A stretch of DNA of 64,000 nucleotides from contig DASTPT010000072.1 of the NCBI GenBank assembly GCA_035762085.1, positions 4,907 to 68,906 on the forward strand, given 5' to 3'. Below the pieces are notes generated by a model that did not search any database, was not told the origin of the DNA, and was given only the letters and a program-made list of their open reading frames with translations. Positions 7,727-15,357 of this stretch are shown piece by piece. The translations under genes and the position numbers were made by a program. Position 1 is the stretch's first letter, and each line of letters begins with the position of its first letter. Origin of the DNA: HRBIN12 sp035762085 (GTDB taxonomy: Bacteria > Actinomycetota > UBA4738 > HRBIN12).

Positions 7727-9253
7727 GTGGTCACGCTCGGCGAGCCGCTCACGCTGCGCGACGTCGTGGAGGTCGCCCGGGGAGCGCCGGTCGAGCTCTC
7801 GGCCACCGCGGCCGAGCGCGTACGCGCCGCCCGAGCGGTCGTCGAGGACGAGGTCGCGAGCGGGCGGACGGTCTACGGCGTGACGACGGGCTTCGGCAGC
7901 CTCGCGAACGTGCGGATCGACCCGGCGGAGACCGACCAGCTGCAGATGGCGATCGTCCGGTCGCACGCGACCGCGGTCGGGCCGCTCCTGTCACGCGAGG
8001 AGGCGCGCGCGATGCTCCTGCTCCGCGCGCACGTGCTGGCCCTCGGGAACTCGGGCGTGCGGGTCGAGCTCGTCGAGCGGATGGTCCAGATGCTGAACCG
8101 CGACCTGGTGCCGGCCGTTCCCCAGCAGGGCTCGCTCGGCGCGTCGGGCGACCTGGCGCCCTTGGCGAACCTGGCCCTCCCGCTGCTCGGCCGGGGCGAG
8201 CTGCTCGGCCCCGACGGCGCCGTGCCCGCCGGACCCGTCCTCGAGGCGGCTGGGCTCTCAGCGCTCGCGTTGGAGGCCAAGGAGGGCCTCGCGCTCGTGA
8301 ACGGGACGCAGGGGATGCTCGCGATCGGCATCCTCGCGGCGGAGCGCGCCGCGAACCTGGTCCGCACCGCGGACGTGGTGGCCGCCATGACGATCGAGGC
8401 CGCGATGGGCTCGGACCGCGTGTTCGACGAGCGGCTGCAGGCGCTGCGGCCGCACGCCGGACCGACGGACTCGGCGGCGAACCTGCGGAGCCTCCTCGCG
8501 GGGAGCCAGATCGTGGCCTCGCACCGCGAGAGCCCGCATCTGGTGCAGGACGCGTACTCGCTGCGGTGTGCCCCCCAGGTGCACGGCGCCACGCGCGAGG
8601 CGATCCGTTTCGCCCTCGGCGTGCTCCAGGTCGAGGCGAACGCGGTCTCGGACAACCCGATCGTGCTCGCCGAGACCGGCGAGGTGCTCTCGGGCGGCAA
8701 CTTCCACGGGCAGCCGGTCGCGGTGGCGCTCGACGCGCTCGCGCTCGCCGTCGTCCCGACCGCGAGCATCTCCGAGCGTCGGCTCTACCGCCTGCTCGAC
8801 CCGACGATGAACCACGGGCTGCCGGCGTTCCTCGTCGAGCGGAGCGGGCTGAACTCGGGCTTCATGCTGGCCCAGTACACGGCCGCCTCCCTCGTGTCCG
8901 AGAGCAAGACGCTCGCGCACCCGGCGTCGGTGGATTCGATCGCGTCGTCGGCCGGACAGGAGGACCACGTGAGCATGGGGATGACCTCGGCGCGGCACGC
9001 GCGCGACGTCGTCGCGAACGCGGAGGTGGTGTTGGGGCTGGAGGCGCTCGCGGCGGCGCAGGCGCTGGATCTGCGCGCGCCGCTCCGGCCGTCGCCCGCG
9101 ACCGGCGCCGCCAGGGACGCCGTGCGCGAGGTCGTTCCGTTCCTGGACGCCGACCGCGAACTCGGGCCCGACGTCGCGGCGGTGACGGCGCTCGTGCGCT
9201 CGGGGGCGCTCGCCGGAGCCGCCGAGGCCGCGCTCGGCGCGCCGCTGCGCTGA
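7727..9253 (+). CDS. hutH: Histidine ammonia-lyase
   Basis: The product is 508 aa, the normal HAL length. The Ala-Ser-Gly triad that cyclises to the MIO cofactor is Ala139-Ser140-Gly141 in GSLGASGDLAPLA. Other family marks are YGVTTGFGSLA, LVNGTQGM, QDAYSLRC, VSDNPIV, GGNFHGQPVA and the QEDHVSMG block near the C-terminus. It deaminates histidine to urocanate, the first hut step. The start at GTG 7727 is supported by the leaderless promoter 6 nt upstream. Convergent with the L,D-transpeptidase/hutI operon. Confidence 0.96.
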   Translation: MVTLGEPLTLRDVVEVARGAPVELSATAAERVRAARAVVEDEVASGRTVYGVTTGFGSLANVRIDPAETDQLQMAIVRSHATAVGPLLSREEARAMLLLRAHVLALGNSGVRVELVERMVQMLNRDLVPAVPQQGSLGASGDLAPLANLALPLLGRGELLGPDGAVPAGPVLEAAGLSALALEAKEGLALVNGTQGMLAIGILAAERAANLVRTADVVAAMTIEAAMGSDRVFDERLQALRPHAGPTDSAANLRSLLAGSQIVASHRESPHLVQDAYSLRCAPQVHGATREAIRFALGVLQVEANAVSDNPIVLAETGEVLSGGNFHGQPVAVALDALALAVVPTASISERRLYRLLDPTMNHGLPAFLVERSGLNSGFMLAQYTAASLVSESKTLAHPASVDSIASSAGQEDHVSMGMTSARHARDVVANAEVVLGLEALAAAQALDLRAPLRPSPATGAARDAVREVVPFLDADRELGPDVAAVTALVRSGALAGAAEAALGAPLR

Positions 9254-9281
9254 GCGTCCTCCCCGGTGAGCGCCGCTCGAC

Positions 9282-10439
9282 CTACGAGTGGTAGACGGCG
9301 ACCCGCGTGCCGATGTCCGCCAGGCGGTAGATCCACTTCGCGTGCCAGTACGGCACCCGGACGCACCCGTGGCTGGCGGGGTACGTGGGGACCTCGGTCC
9401 ACCCGTGGATCGCGCGGAGCCCGTCGAAGTAGCTGGGGTAGTACAGGCGGTTCGGGCTGTAGCCGGCGACCTTGCGGTACACGCGGAAGCGGCCGTCGCG
9501 CGTGGCGCCGCCCGCCCCGGTCGAGACGTGGATCACGTTCGTGACCTTCCGGTTCACGACGGTGTAGAGGACCTGCCGTGTCTGGTCGACCTCGATGTGG
9601 AAACGACGCATGTCCAGACGTGGCCTGGGGATCCGCGGACCGGCGAGCCGACGCCAGACGCCCTCGGTGACGGTGAACTCGCGCGCCATGCCCTGCACCT
9701 TGCGGAAGGCCACCACGGCGTCGCCGGTGCGGTGGTCGAACGTCTGGTCGATCCCGACGATCCGGTAGTGGAGCTCGCGCAGGCGGGTCTCGAGGAGGCG
9801 GACGTAGACCCCCTTCGAGCCCGAGCGCAGTCGGGGCAGGGGCGTGGTGTCGGAGCCGGTGGTGGCCACGCCGCGCAGGTGGTCGGCGTCCGCGAACACC
9901 GCGCGCGCCCGGTACGTCCCGGGGTGCATCACGCGGAAGCGCACCGAGAAGCCGCCGGCCGAGCCGATCCGCGCCTGCTTCGTCTCGACGCGCTTGCCCG
10001 AGCGCAGCATCGTCACGTCGACCGTCCCGCCCGTCACGGTCGGGGCGACGGTCCCGCGGACCAGGACCGTGTCGAACAGCCGGACCGCGCCCATCCGGGC
10101 GGTGACGATCGCGCGGACCTTGACCGTCACTGGGTCGCTGACGGCGTCCCCCCAGACTGCACGCATCCGTGTGGTCCGGTCGAGGGCGAGCTTGACCGAG
10201 AACGACCCGTCGGCGTCGGTCGTGACGGTCTCCAGGACCGCGTCGGCGTCGTCGCGGATCTCGACCGTCTCGCCACCGGCGGCCGGGGAGATCGCGCCCG
10301 AGAGCGTGACGGGGTCCCCGTAGACGACGGTCGCCGCCGACGCCTCGAGGGTGACGATCGTCTCCTGCGCCGCGGCGGCGCCCGACATGACGCTCGCGAT
10401 CAGCGCGGCCGCGACGAGCGCGACGACGGCCTTCCTCAC
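9282..10439 (-). CDS. Secreted L,D-transpeptidase (YkuD) with peptidoglycan-binding domain
   Basis: The product is 385 aa. It has a signal peptide (about 1-24), two Ig-like beta domains (about 27-200), a peptidoglycan-binding 1 domain (about 205-262, LRSGSKGVYVRLLETRL) and a YkuD domain with the catalytic SHGCVRV motif (Cys359) after IHGWTEVPTYPA. It should form 3-3 cross-links or attach proteins to peptidoglycan outside the membrane. GTG 10439 overlaps the hutI stop by four bases (GTGA), so its translation is coupled to hutI, an unusual pairing of wall synthesis with histidine catabolism. An uncoupled promoter inside hutI cannot be excluded. Confidence 0.9.
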   Translation of the reverse strand: MRKAVVALVAAALIASVMSGAAAAQETIVTLEASAATVVYGDPVTLSGAISPAAGGETVEIRDDADAVLETVTTDADGSFSVKLALDRTTRMRAVWGDAVSDPVTVKVRAIVTARMGAVRLFDTVLVRGTVAPTVTGGTVDVTMLRSGKRVETKQARIGSAGGFSVRFRVMHPGTYRARAVFADADHLRGVATTGSDTTPLPRLRSGSKGVYVRLLETRLRELHYRIVGIDQTFDHRTGDAVVAFRKVQGMAREFTVTEGVWRRLAGPRIPRPRLDMRRFHIEVDQTRQVLYTVVNRKVTNVIHVSTGAGGATRDGRFRVYRKVAGYSPNRLYYPSYFDGLRAIHGWTEVPTYPASHGCVRVPYWHAKWIYRLADIGTRVAVYHS

Positions 10440-11659
10440 CGCTCCCACACCACCCTCCCTCCGACGATCGTCCGGACGACGGCGTTGTGGCCCGGCCGGT
10501 ACGGGACGAGACGGAACGCGTCGCCGTCGAGCACCACCAGGTCGGCCCGGGCACCGACCGAGAGCGTACCGTGCGTCGGGTCCAGGCCGAGCACCCTGGC
10601 CGGGTTCGCGGTGGCGGCCGTGAGCGCCTCGAGCGGCGTGAGCCCATACAGCGAGCACGCGGTGGCGATCGCCTCCTGCATCGACAGGACGGGCGACGTG
10701 CCCGGGTTGAAGTCGGTCGCGACCGAGGCGACGGCGCCCGCGCCGAGGAGCGCCGGGACGTCGGGTGGCCGCGAGCGCAGCATCAGCGTCGAGGTCGGGA
10801 GCAACACGGCCACCGTCCGGCCCTCGCCGAGCGCCGAGATCCCGAGCGGCGAGACGTGGTTCAGGTGGTCGGCGCTCCGCGCGTGGAGAGCGACCGCGGT
10901 CTCGGCCGTGGCCGAGGGACCGAGCTGGTCGGCGTGGCACCGCAGCGGCAGGCCCGCGGAGCGCGCGGCGTCCGCGACCGCGTGCAGGTCGTCGAGCGTG
11001 AACGCGATGTCCTCGACGTACACGTCGACGGCGTCGGCCAGGCCCTCGGCCGCCGCCGCCGGGATCAGGTCCTCGCAGACCCTGCGCACCCAGTGCTCGC
11101 GCTCCACGCCCTCGGGCACGGCGTGGCAGGGGAGCAGGGTCACGGTGCAGGTCTGGACGGCCTCGGCGGCCAGGCGTCTCGCGAGCCGCGCCTGCCGGAG
11201 CTCGCGCTCGACCGTCAGGCCGTACCCCGTTTTGAGGTCGAGCGCCGTGGTCCCGTGCGCGAGCATCTCGGCGAGGAGCGGTCGGCAGAACGCGAGCACC
11301 TCGGCGTCGCTCGCGTCCGCGAACAACCGGGCGCTGCGGTAGATGCCGCCCCCACCGTGGAGGTCCCGGTAGGTGGCGCCGCTCAGCCGCGCCTCGAACT
11401 CGTCCGCGCGCCAGCCGACGAACGGCAGGTGGGTGTGGCAGTCCACGAACCCCGGCGCGATCGTGCGACCCTCGAGCCAGTCCGGCTCCCCGGGAAGGTC
11501 CTCGGCCGGCCCGACGTACGTGATCACGCCGTCCTCCCACGCGACCGCGCCACCGTGGATCCGGATCGGCGGCTCCGCACGACCGCCCCGGAGCGGCCCG
11601 GCGCCGCGTGGGGTGACGAGCGTCGTCGCGGCGACCGCGCCGCTCGCTCCGTCCGTCAT
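10436..11659 (-). CDS. hutI: Imidazolonepropionase
   Basis: The product is 407 aa (family about 400). It is an amidohydrolase fold with the metal HxH (His75 and His77 in DCHTHLPF), GTTALDLKTGYGL, LPLRCHADQLG, ADHLNHVS and the ATDFNPGTSP block that carries the catalytic Asp. It hydrolyses imidazolonepropionate to N-formimidoylglutamate, the third hut step. ATG 11659 is chosen as the nearest methionine before conserved sequence; ATG 11698 would add 13 residues. No hutG or hutF follows; the next gene in the operon is the L,D-transpeptidase. Confidence 0.94.
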   Translation of the reverse strand: MTDGASGAVAATTLVTPRGAGPLRGGRAEPPIRIHGGAVAWEDGVITYVGPAEDLPGEPDWLEGRTIAPGFVDCHTHLPFVGWRADEFEARLSGATYRDLHGGGGIYRSARLFADASDAEVLAFCRPLLAEMLAHGTTALDLKTGYGLTVERELRQARLARRLAAEAVQTCTVTLLPCHAVPEGVEREHWVRRVCEDLIPAAAAEGLADAVDVYVEDIAFTLDDLHAVADAARSAGLPLRCHADQLGPSATAETAVALHARSADHLNHVSPLGISALGEGRTVAVLLPTSTLMLRSRPPDVPALLGAGAVASVATDFNPGTSPVLSMQEAIATACSLYGLTPLEALTAATANPARVLGLDPTHGTLSVGARADLVVLDGDAFRLVPYRPGHNAVVRTIVGGRVVWER

Positions 11660-11706
11660 GGCCCCATGCAACCCGAGCCCCGGCCGGTCCGCAAGCATGC
11701 CGCCCG

Positions 11707-11712
11707 TAGACT
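11707..11712 (+). promoter_or_regulatory. -10 box of a leaderless transcript (MFS gene)
   Basis: TAGACT ends 7 nt before GTG 11720. Confidence 0.5.
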
Positions 11713-11719
11713 GCCAGCC

Positions 11720-12937
11720 GTGAGCGAGGGGGAGCGACTGGGGATCCGCGAGATCCTACGGATCCCGGAGATCCGCACCTCGATGGTCGGCACGTTCATC
11801 ATCATGGTCGGCTTCGGGATCCTCTCGCCGATCCTGCCGCTCTACGCCCGGACGTTCGGGGTCGGTCTGGATTCGGTCGGCGTCCTGATCGCCGCGTTCT
11901 CGATCACGCGCCTCGCCGTCGACCCGTTCACCGGCGCGATCATCGGACGGCTCGGCGAGCGTCGCGCCGTCACCCTCGGGGCGGTGGTGGTCGGGGTCAG
12001 CACCGCCCTGTCCGCCATCGCGCCGACGTTCACGCTCCTCGTGGTCTTCCGAGGCCTCGGGGGCGCCGGGTCGGCAGTGTTCTTCACCGGACTGCTCTCG
12101 TACATGCTCCGCACGATCCCCGGCGACCGCGTCGGGCGCGTGATGAGCGTGTGGTACGCGTCGTTCAACGTCGGGATCATCGCCGGGCAGCCGCTGGGCG
12201 GGATCTTCGCCCATCTGTTCGGGCCGGTGAGCACCCTGTGGATCTACGCCGGGACGTGCTTCGTGGCTGCGGCGGTGTTCGATCGGACGATGCACGGCCC
12301 GGACACGGGGCCGCGACCTGAGCGCACCACGGGCCTCCGGCGCCTCCCGTGGCAACGCCCGTTCGTTGCCGTGCTCCTTGCGAACGGGTCGTACGCATGG
12401 ATCATCGCGGGGGTCTACAGCACGCTGATCCCGCTCTTCGGCAACGAGGAGGTCGGGCTGAGCGAGCTCGGGATCGGTCTCGCCCTGGCGGTCGCCTCGC
12501 TCACCGAGTTCGCGGTCCTGTTTCCGGCGGGGAAAGCGACCGACCGGATCGGACGCAAGGCCGTGCTCATCCCGGGGTACGTCGCCATGACCATCGCGCT
12601 CGTCCTGTGGCCGTTCGCGACGACGGCCGCGCTGTTCTTCCTTGCGAGCGGCGTGTTCGGTGTCGTCTCCGGGTACGCCGGCGTCCCGCAGGCGCCGATG
12701 CTGTCCGACGTCACGGATGACGACATCAGAGGAACGGCCGTGGCGGTGTTCCGGTTCATGGGCGACCTGGGGTTCGTCCTCGGGCCCCTCGTCGCCGGGG
12801 TGACGGCGGACGCCTGGGGGTACGGCGGGGCGTTCTCGATCTCGGCGATCCCGCTCGTCGTGACCCTGCTGTTCGTCCTCACGGTGCCCGAGACGATGCG
12901 TGCGCTGCCGCGCACGGGCGAGGCGCCGGGGTTCTGA
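11720..12937 (+). CDS. Major facilitator superfamily transporter
   Basis: The product is 405 aa with 12 predicted membrane helices in two six-helix halves. The MFS loop signature is visible between helices 2 and 3 (GRLGERRAV) and again in the second half (GKATDRIGRKAVLIPG). It is likely a proton-driven drug or metabolite exporter; the substrate is unknown. GTG 11720 is supported by a leaderless -10 box. It is divergent from hutI, separated by about 60 bp, so a link to histidine metabolites is possible but unproven. The SRPBCC gene follows 11 bp later. Confidence 0.85.
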   Translation: MSEGERLGIREILRIPEIRTSMVGTFIIMVGFGILSPILPLYARTFGVGLDSVGVLIAAFSITRLAVDPFTGAIIGRLGERRAVTLGAVVVGVSTALSAIAPTFTLLVVFRGLGGAGSAVFFTGLLSYMLRTIPGDRVGRVMSVWYASFNVGIIAGQPLGGIFAHLFGPVSTLWIYAGTCFVAAAVFDRTMHGPDTGPRPERTTGLRRLPWQRPFVAVLLANGSYAWIIAGVYSTLIPLFGNEEVGLSELGIGLALAVASLTEFAVLFPAGKATDRIGRKAVLIPGYVAMTIALVLWPFATTAALFFLASGVFGVVSGYAGVPQAPMLSDVTDDDIRGTAVAVFRFMGDLGFVLGPLVAGVTADAWGYGGAFSISAIPLVVTLLFVLTVPETMRALPRTGEAPGF

Positions 12938-12948
12938 GGGGGTATCGG

Positions 12949-13386
12949 ATGAAGGTTTCTTCGGAGATCGTGCTGCCGGTCCCGCCCGAGCGGGTCTGGG
13001 AGCTGCTCCTGCGCTGGGAGGAGCAGCCGCGGTGGATGCGGGACGCGGACTCGGTGCGCGTGATCGGCACACAGCGCGACGGCGTCGGCACGACGATCGC
13101 CGTCCGCACGCGGGTGCTGAACGTGCCGCTGTTCACCGAGCGACTCGAGGTCACCGTCTGGGAGCCGCCGCGTCGGCTCGTGATGGCCCACCGCAGCTTC
13201 GTCCGCGGCGTCGGCACGTGGCGCCTCCAACCGGTCGAGGGCGGGACCTGGTTCTCGTGGGTCGAGGCCCTTCGGCTCCCCGTGCCGATCCTCGGCGAGC
13301 TCGCGCTGCGGGTCTACCGGCCCTTCATGCGCCGGCTCATGCGCGAGGCGCTCGCCGCGCTCCGCGAGCTCTCGGCGGCGGCCTGA
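12949..13386 (+). CDS. SRPBCC (START-like) domain protein
   Basis: The product is 145 aa, one complete helix-grip unit. It opens VSSEIVLPVPPERVWELLLRWEEQPRWM, with the usual PPERVWE and W..W pattern, and ends in a long amphipathic helix that closes the cavity (MRRLMREALAALRELS). Such proteins bind hydrophobic ligands; no catalytic motif is visible. It lies 11 bp after the MFS transporter behind a GGGGG Shine-Dalgarno sequence and is probably co-transcribed with it. Confidence 0.75.
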   Translation: MKVSSEIVLPVPPERVWELLLRWEEQPRWMRDADSVRVIGTQRDGVGTTIAVRTRVLNVPLFTERLEVTVWEPPRRLVMAHRSFVRGVGTWRLQPVEGGTWFSWVEALRLPVPILGELALRVYRPFMRRLMREALAALRELSAAA

Positions 13387-13433
13387 CGCTCCCGAGACCG
13401 CCAGGCGACGGCGCGCCCGCCCCCCGCCCGCGC

Positions 13434-13439
13434 TAGCAT
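13434..13439 (+). promoter_or_regulatory. -10 box of the cytX riboswitch transcript
   Basis: TAGCAT ends about 7 nt before the 5' end of the TPP riboswitch, placing the transcription start at its first stem. Confidence 0.45.
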
Positions 13440-13446
13440 GGCGCGG

Positions 13447-13540
13447 CAAGCGGGGGAGCCCGGTGCCACCGGGCTGAGAGGGCGGGTGTCACCCGCCGAC
13501 CCTTCGAACCTGATCCGGTTCGTACCGGCGGAGGGAGCGA
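13447..13540 (+). promoter_or_regulatory. TPP riboswitch (THI box) controlling cytX
   Basis: The conserved CTGAGAGG segment (13474-13481) follows a GC stem (CCCGGTG..CACCGGG region), then the pyrophosphate-side helix and the ACCTGATCCGG segment (13509-13519), and it closes with CGGAGGGA. The final GGAGGGA doubles as the Shine-Dalgarno sequence of the gene starting at 13543. This indicates that thiamine pyrophosphate binding sequesters the ribosome site. No poly-U terminator is visible, supporting translational control. This matches the known structure of TPP riboswitches. Confidence 0.95.
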
Positions 13541-13542
13541 GC

Positions 13543-14946
13543 ATGGCGAGCGTCACCGATCGGATCGAGGCGGTCCTCGAGCGCGAGGCGCCGACGTGGG
13601 GGATCCGGCCGGTCCCGCCGGACCGGCGACGGCTTTCGGGACTGGATCTGGCGGTCCTGTGGGGCGACCTGTCGGTCGGCCTCCTCGTGATGGTCACCGG
13701 GGCGCTCCTCGTCCCGGCGCTCGGGTTCCCCAGGGCGCTGCTCGCGATCGTGGTCGGGAGCGTGATCGGGTGCGTGCCGCTCGCGCTCGTCGGGCTGGCG
13801 GGGGAGCGCGAGGGCGTGCCGTCGATGGTGCTGTTCCGCCCGGTCCTCGGGCACAAGGGCTCGTTCATCCCGTCGGCGCTCAACCTGCTTCAGCTCGTGG
13901 GCTGGACCGCGGTCGAGTTCTGGGCGATGGGCCAGGTGGCCAACGTCGCCGCGAGCGAGCTGTTCGGGCTCGACGCGCCGTGGGTCTGGACCGTGGTCGT
14001 CGCGGCGCTGTGCACGGGGCTCGCGCTCGGCGGGCCGGTGCTGGTCGTACGGCGGTGGCTCGAGCGCTTCGGGATCTACGTGCTCCTCGCGACGGCGCTG
14101 TGGATCACGGTCCGGGCGCTCGGGGCAGGCGACCTCGGCGCGATCTGGCGCGGCCCGGGCGAGGGCGGTCTCCCGTTCTGGCTGGCCGTCGACCTGGTCA
14201 TCGTGATGCCGGTCTCGTGGCTGCCGCTCGTGGCGGACTACACGCGGTTCGCGCGACCCGGCAGCGGCGGCGTCGCCGGCACGTACCTCGGGTACCTGAT
14301 CGGCAACGCGTGGTTCTACGCGCTCGGCGCGCTGCTGGTGCTCGGCGCGGGGGCGGCGGCCGACGTCCTCGGCATCGGAACGGCGATCGTCGGGGCGGCC
14401 GGTGGGGCGCTCCTGCTCATCGCGCTGCTGGTGGGCGAGAGCGACAACGCGTTCGCGGACCTGTACTCGGCGGCCGTCTCGATCCAGAACGTGGCGCCGG
14501 AGGCGCCCCAGCGGTGGCTCGTCGGGGCGCTCGGCGCGATCGCGCTCGGGCTGGCGCTCACGCTGTCGATGGAGCGGTACGAGCTGTTCCTGCTGCTGAT
14601 CGGCTCGGTATTCGTGCCGCTGTTCGGCGTGTTCGTCGCCGACTGGCTGGTCCGGGCCGGCGGTCGGTACGGCCCCGGGCGCCTGTTCGCCGCGACCGGC
14701 GTCCGGTGGCTCGCGCTGCTGCCGTGGCTGGCCGGCTTCCTCGTGTACCACTGGAGCGTTCCGACCGGCCCGCAGGCGTGGGTGGACGGCGTCCGCACCG
14801 TGTTCGGCGACTGGCTGGGGCTCCCGTTCCCGCTGTTCGACTCGGCGGTCGGGGCGAGCCTGCCGAGCTTCGCGATCGCGTTCGTCCTGGCGCTGGCGTT
14901 GCCTCGGCAGCGCGCCGACGGACGCGCGCCCGCGGCTACTGGGTGA
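13543..14946 (+). CDS. cytX: NCS1-family hydroxymethylpyrimidine permease CytX
   Basis: The product is 467 aa with about 12 transmembrane helices, of the nucleobase:cation symporter-1 family. Recognisable parts are WGDLSVGLLVMVTGALLVP in helix 1, VGWTAVEFWAMGQ, PVSWLPLVADYTRF and the AVSIQNV loop. Position directly behind a TPP riboswitch identifies the substrate as the thiamine precursor HMP. ATG 13543 is fixed by the riboswitch-embedded Shine-Dalgarno sequence. The 3' end overlaps the convergent cupin gene by 11 bp. Confidence 0.93.
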   Translation: MASVTDRIEAVLEREAPTWGIRPVPPDRRRLSGLDLAVLWGDLSVGLLVMVTGALLVPALGFPRALLAIVVGSVIGCVPLALVGLAGEREGVPSMVLFRPVLGHKGSFIPSALNLLQLVGWTAVEFWAMGQVANVAASELFGLDAPWVWTVVVAALCTGLALGGPVLVVRRWLERFGIYVLLATALWITVRALGAGDLGAIWRGPGEGGLPFWLAVDLVIVMPVSWLPLVADYTRFARPGSGGVAGTYLGYLIGNAWFYALGALLVLGAGAAADVLGIGTAIVGAAGGALLLIALLVGESDNAFADLYSAAVSIQNVAPEAPQRWLVGALGAIALGLALTLSMERYELFLLLIGSVFVPLFGVFVADWLVRAGGRYGPGRLFAATGVRWLALLPWLAGFLVYHWSVPTGPQAWVDGVRTVFGDWLGLPFPLFDSAVGASLPSFAIAFVLALALPRQRADGRAPAATG

Positions 14947-15274
14947 CGGCGCGCGAGGTGGGTGGGGGCGCGGCGACCAGCAGGACGACGGCCGGCTCGA
15001 TCGACGCGTTACGGATCGTCAGCTCGGACCCGGCCGGGACGAGGACCGTCCCCCATTGATCCAGGCGCGTGCGGCCTCGGCCGACCTGGATCGCGACCTG
15101 GCCGGCGAGCAGCACGCAAAGGCCGTCCGAGTCCGGGTCCGCGATCGGTCCGAGCTCCTGGGCGCGCTCGAGGCACACGACCTCGGACCACAGGTGCCGC
15201 GACTCGAAGATCGTCCCGTGGTGCGGGCCGTGCTCGGCGAACCGGACGAGGTCGCGCAGGTCCTTCGACTCCAT
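14936..15274 (-). CDS. Small cupin-domain protein
   Basis: The product is 112 aa and a single cupin barrel. LWSEVVCLERAQELGPIADPDSDGLCVLLAGQ and the VPAGSELTIRN strand match cupin motifs 1 and 2. Some usual His/Glu metal ligands are absent (PIADPDSD in place of a HxH), so it may be a ligand binder rather than an enzyme. ATG 15274 follows a TAGGCT box by 7 nt (leaderless). Convergent and slightly overlapping with cytX. Confidence 0.75.
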   Translation of the reverse strand: MESKDLRDLVRFAEHGPHHGTIFESRHLWSEVVCLERAQELGPIADPDSDGLCVLLAGQVAIQVGRGRTRLDQWGTVLVPAGSELTIRNASIEPAVVLLVAAPPPTSRAVTQ

Positions 15275-15281
15275 GAGCCCC

Positions 15282-15287
15282 AGCCTA
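15282..15287 (-). promoter_or_regulatory. -10 box of a leaderless transcript (cupin gene)
   Basis: TAGGCT on the minus strand ends 7 nt before ATG 15274. Confidence 0.5.
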
Positions 15288-15317
15288 CCGGGCGTGGGGA
15301 GCGCGTCGGTCCACGGA

Positions 15318-15323
15318 TAGACT
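15318..15323 (+). promoter_or_regulatory. -10 box upstream of pepA
   Basis: TAGACT lies 34 nt before GTG 15358. Unlike the leaderless genes, this one has a leader with the Shine-Dalgarno sequence AAGGAG. Confidence 0.45.
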
Positions 15324-15357
15324 GCCCTGGCTCGAGTCCGGACCCGAAGGAGCCCAC

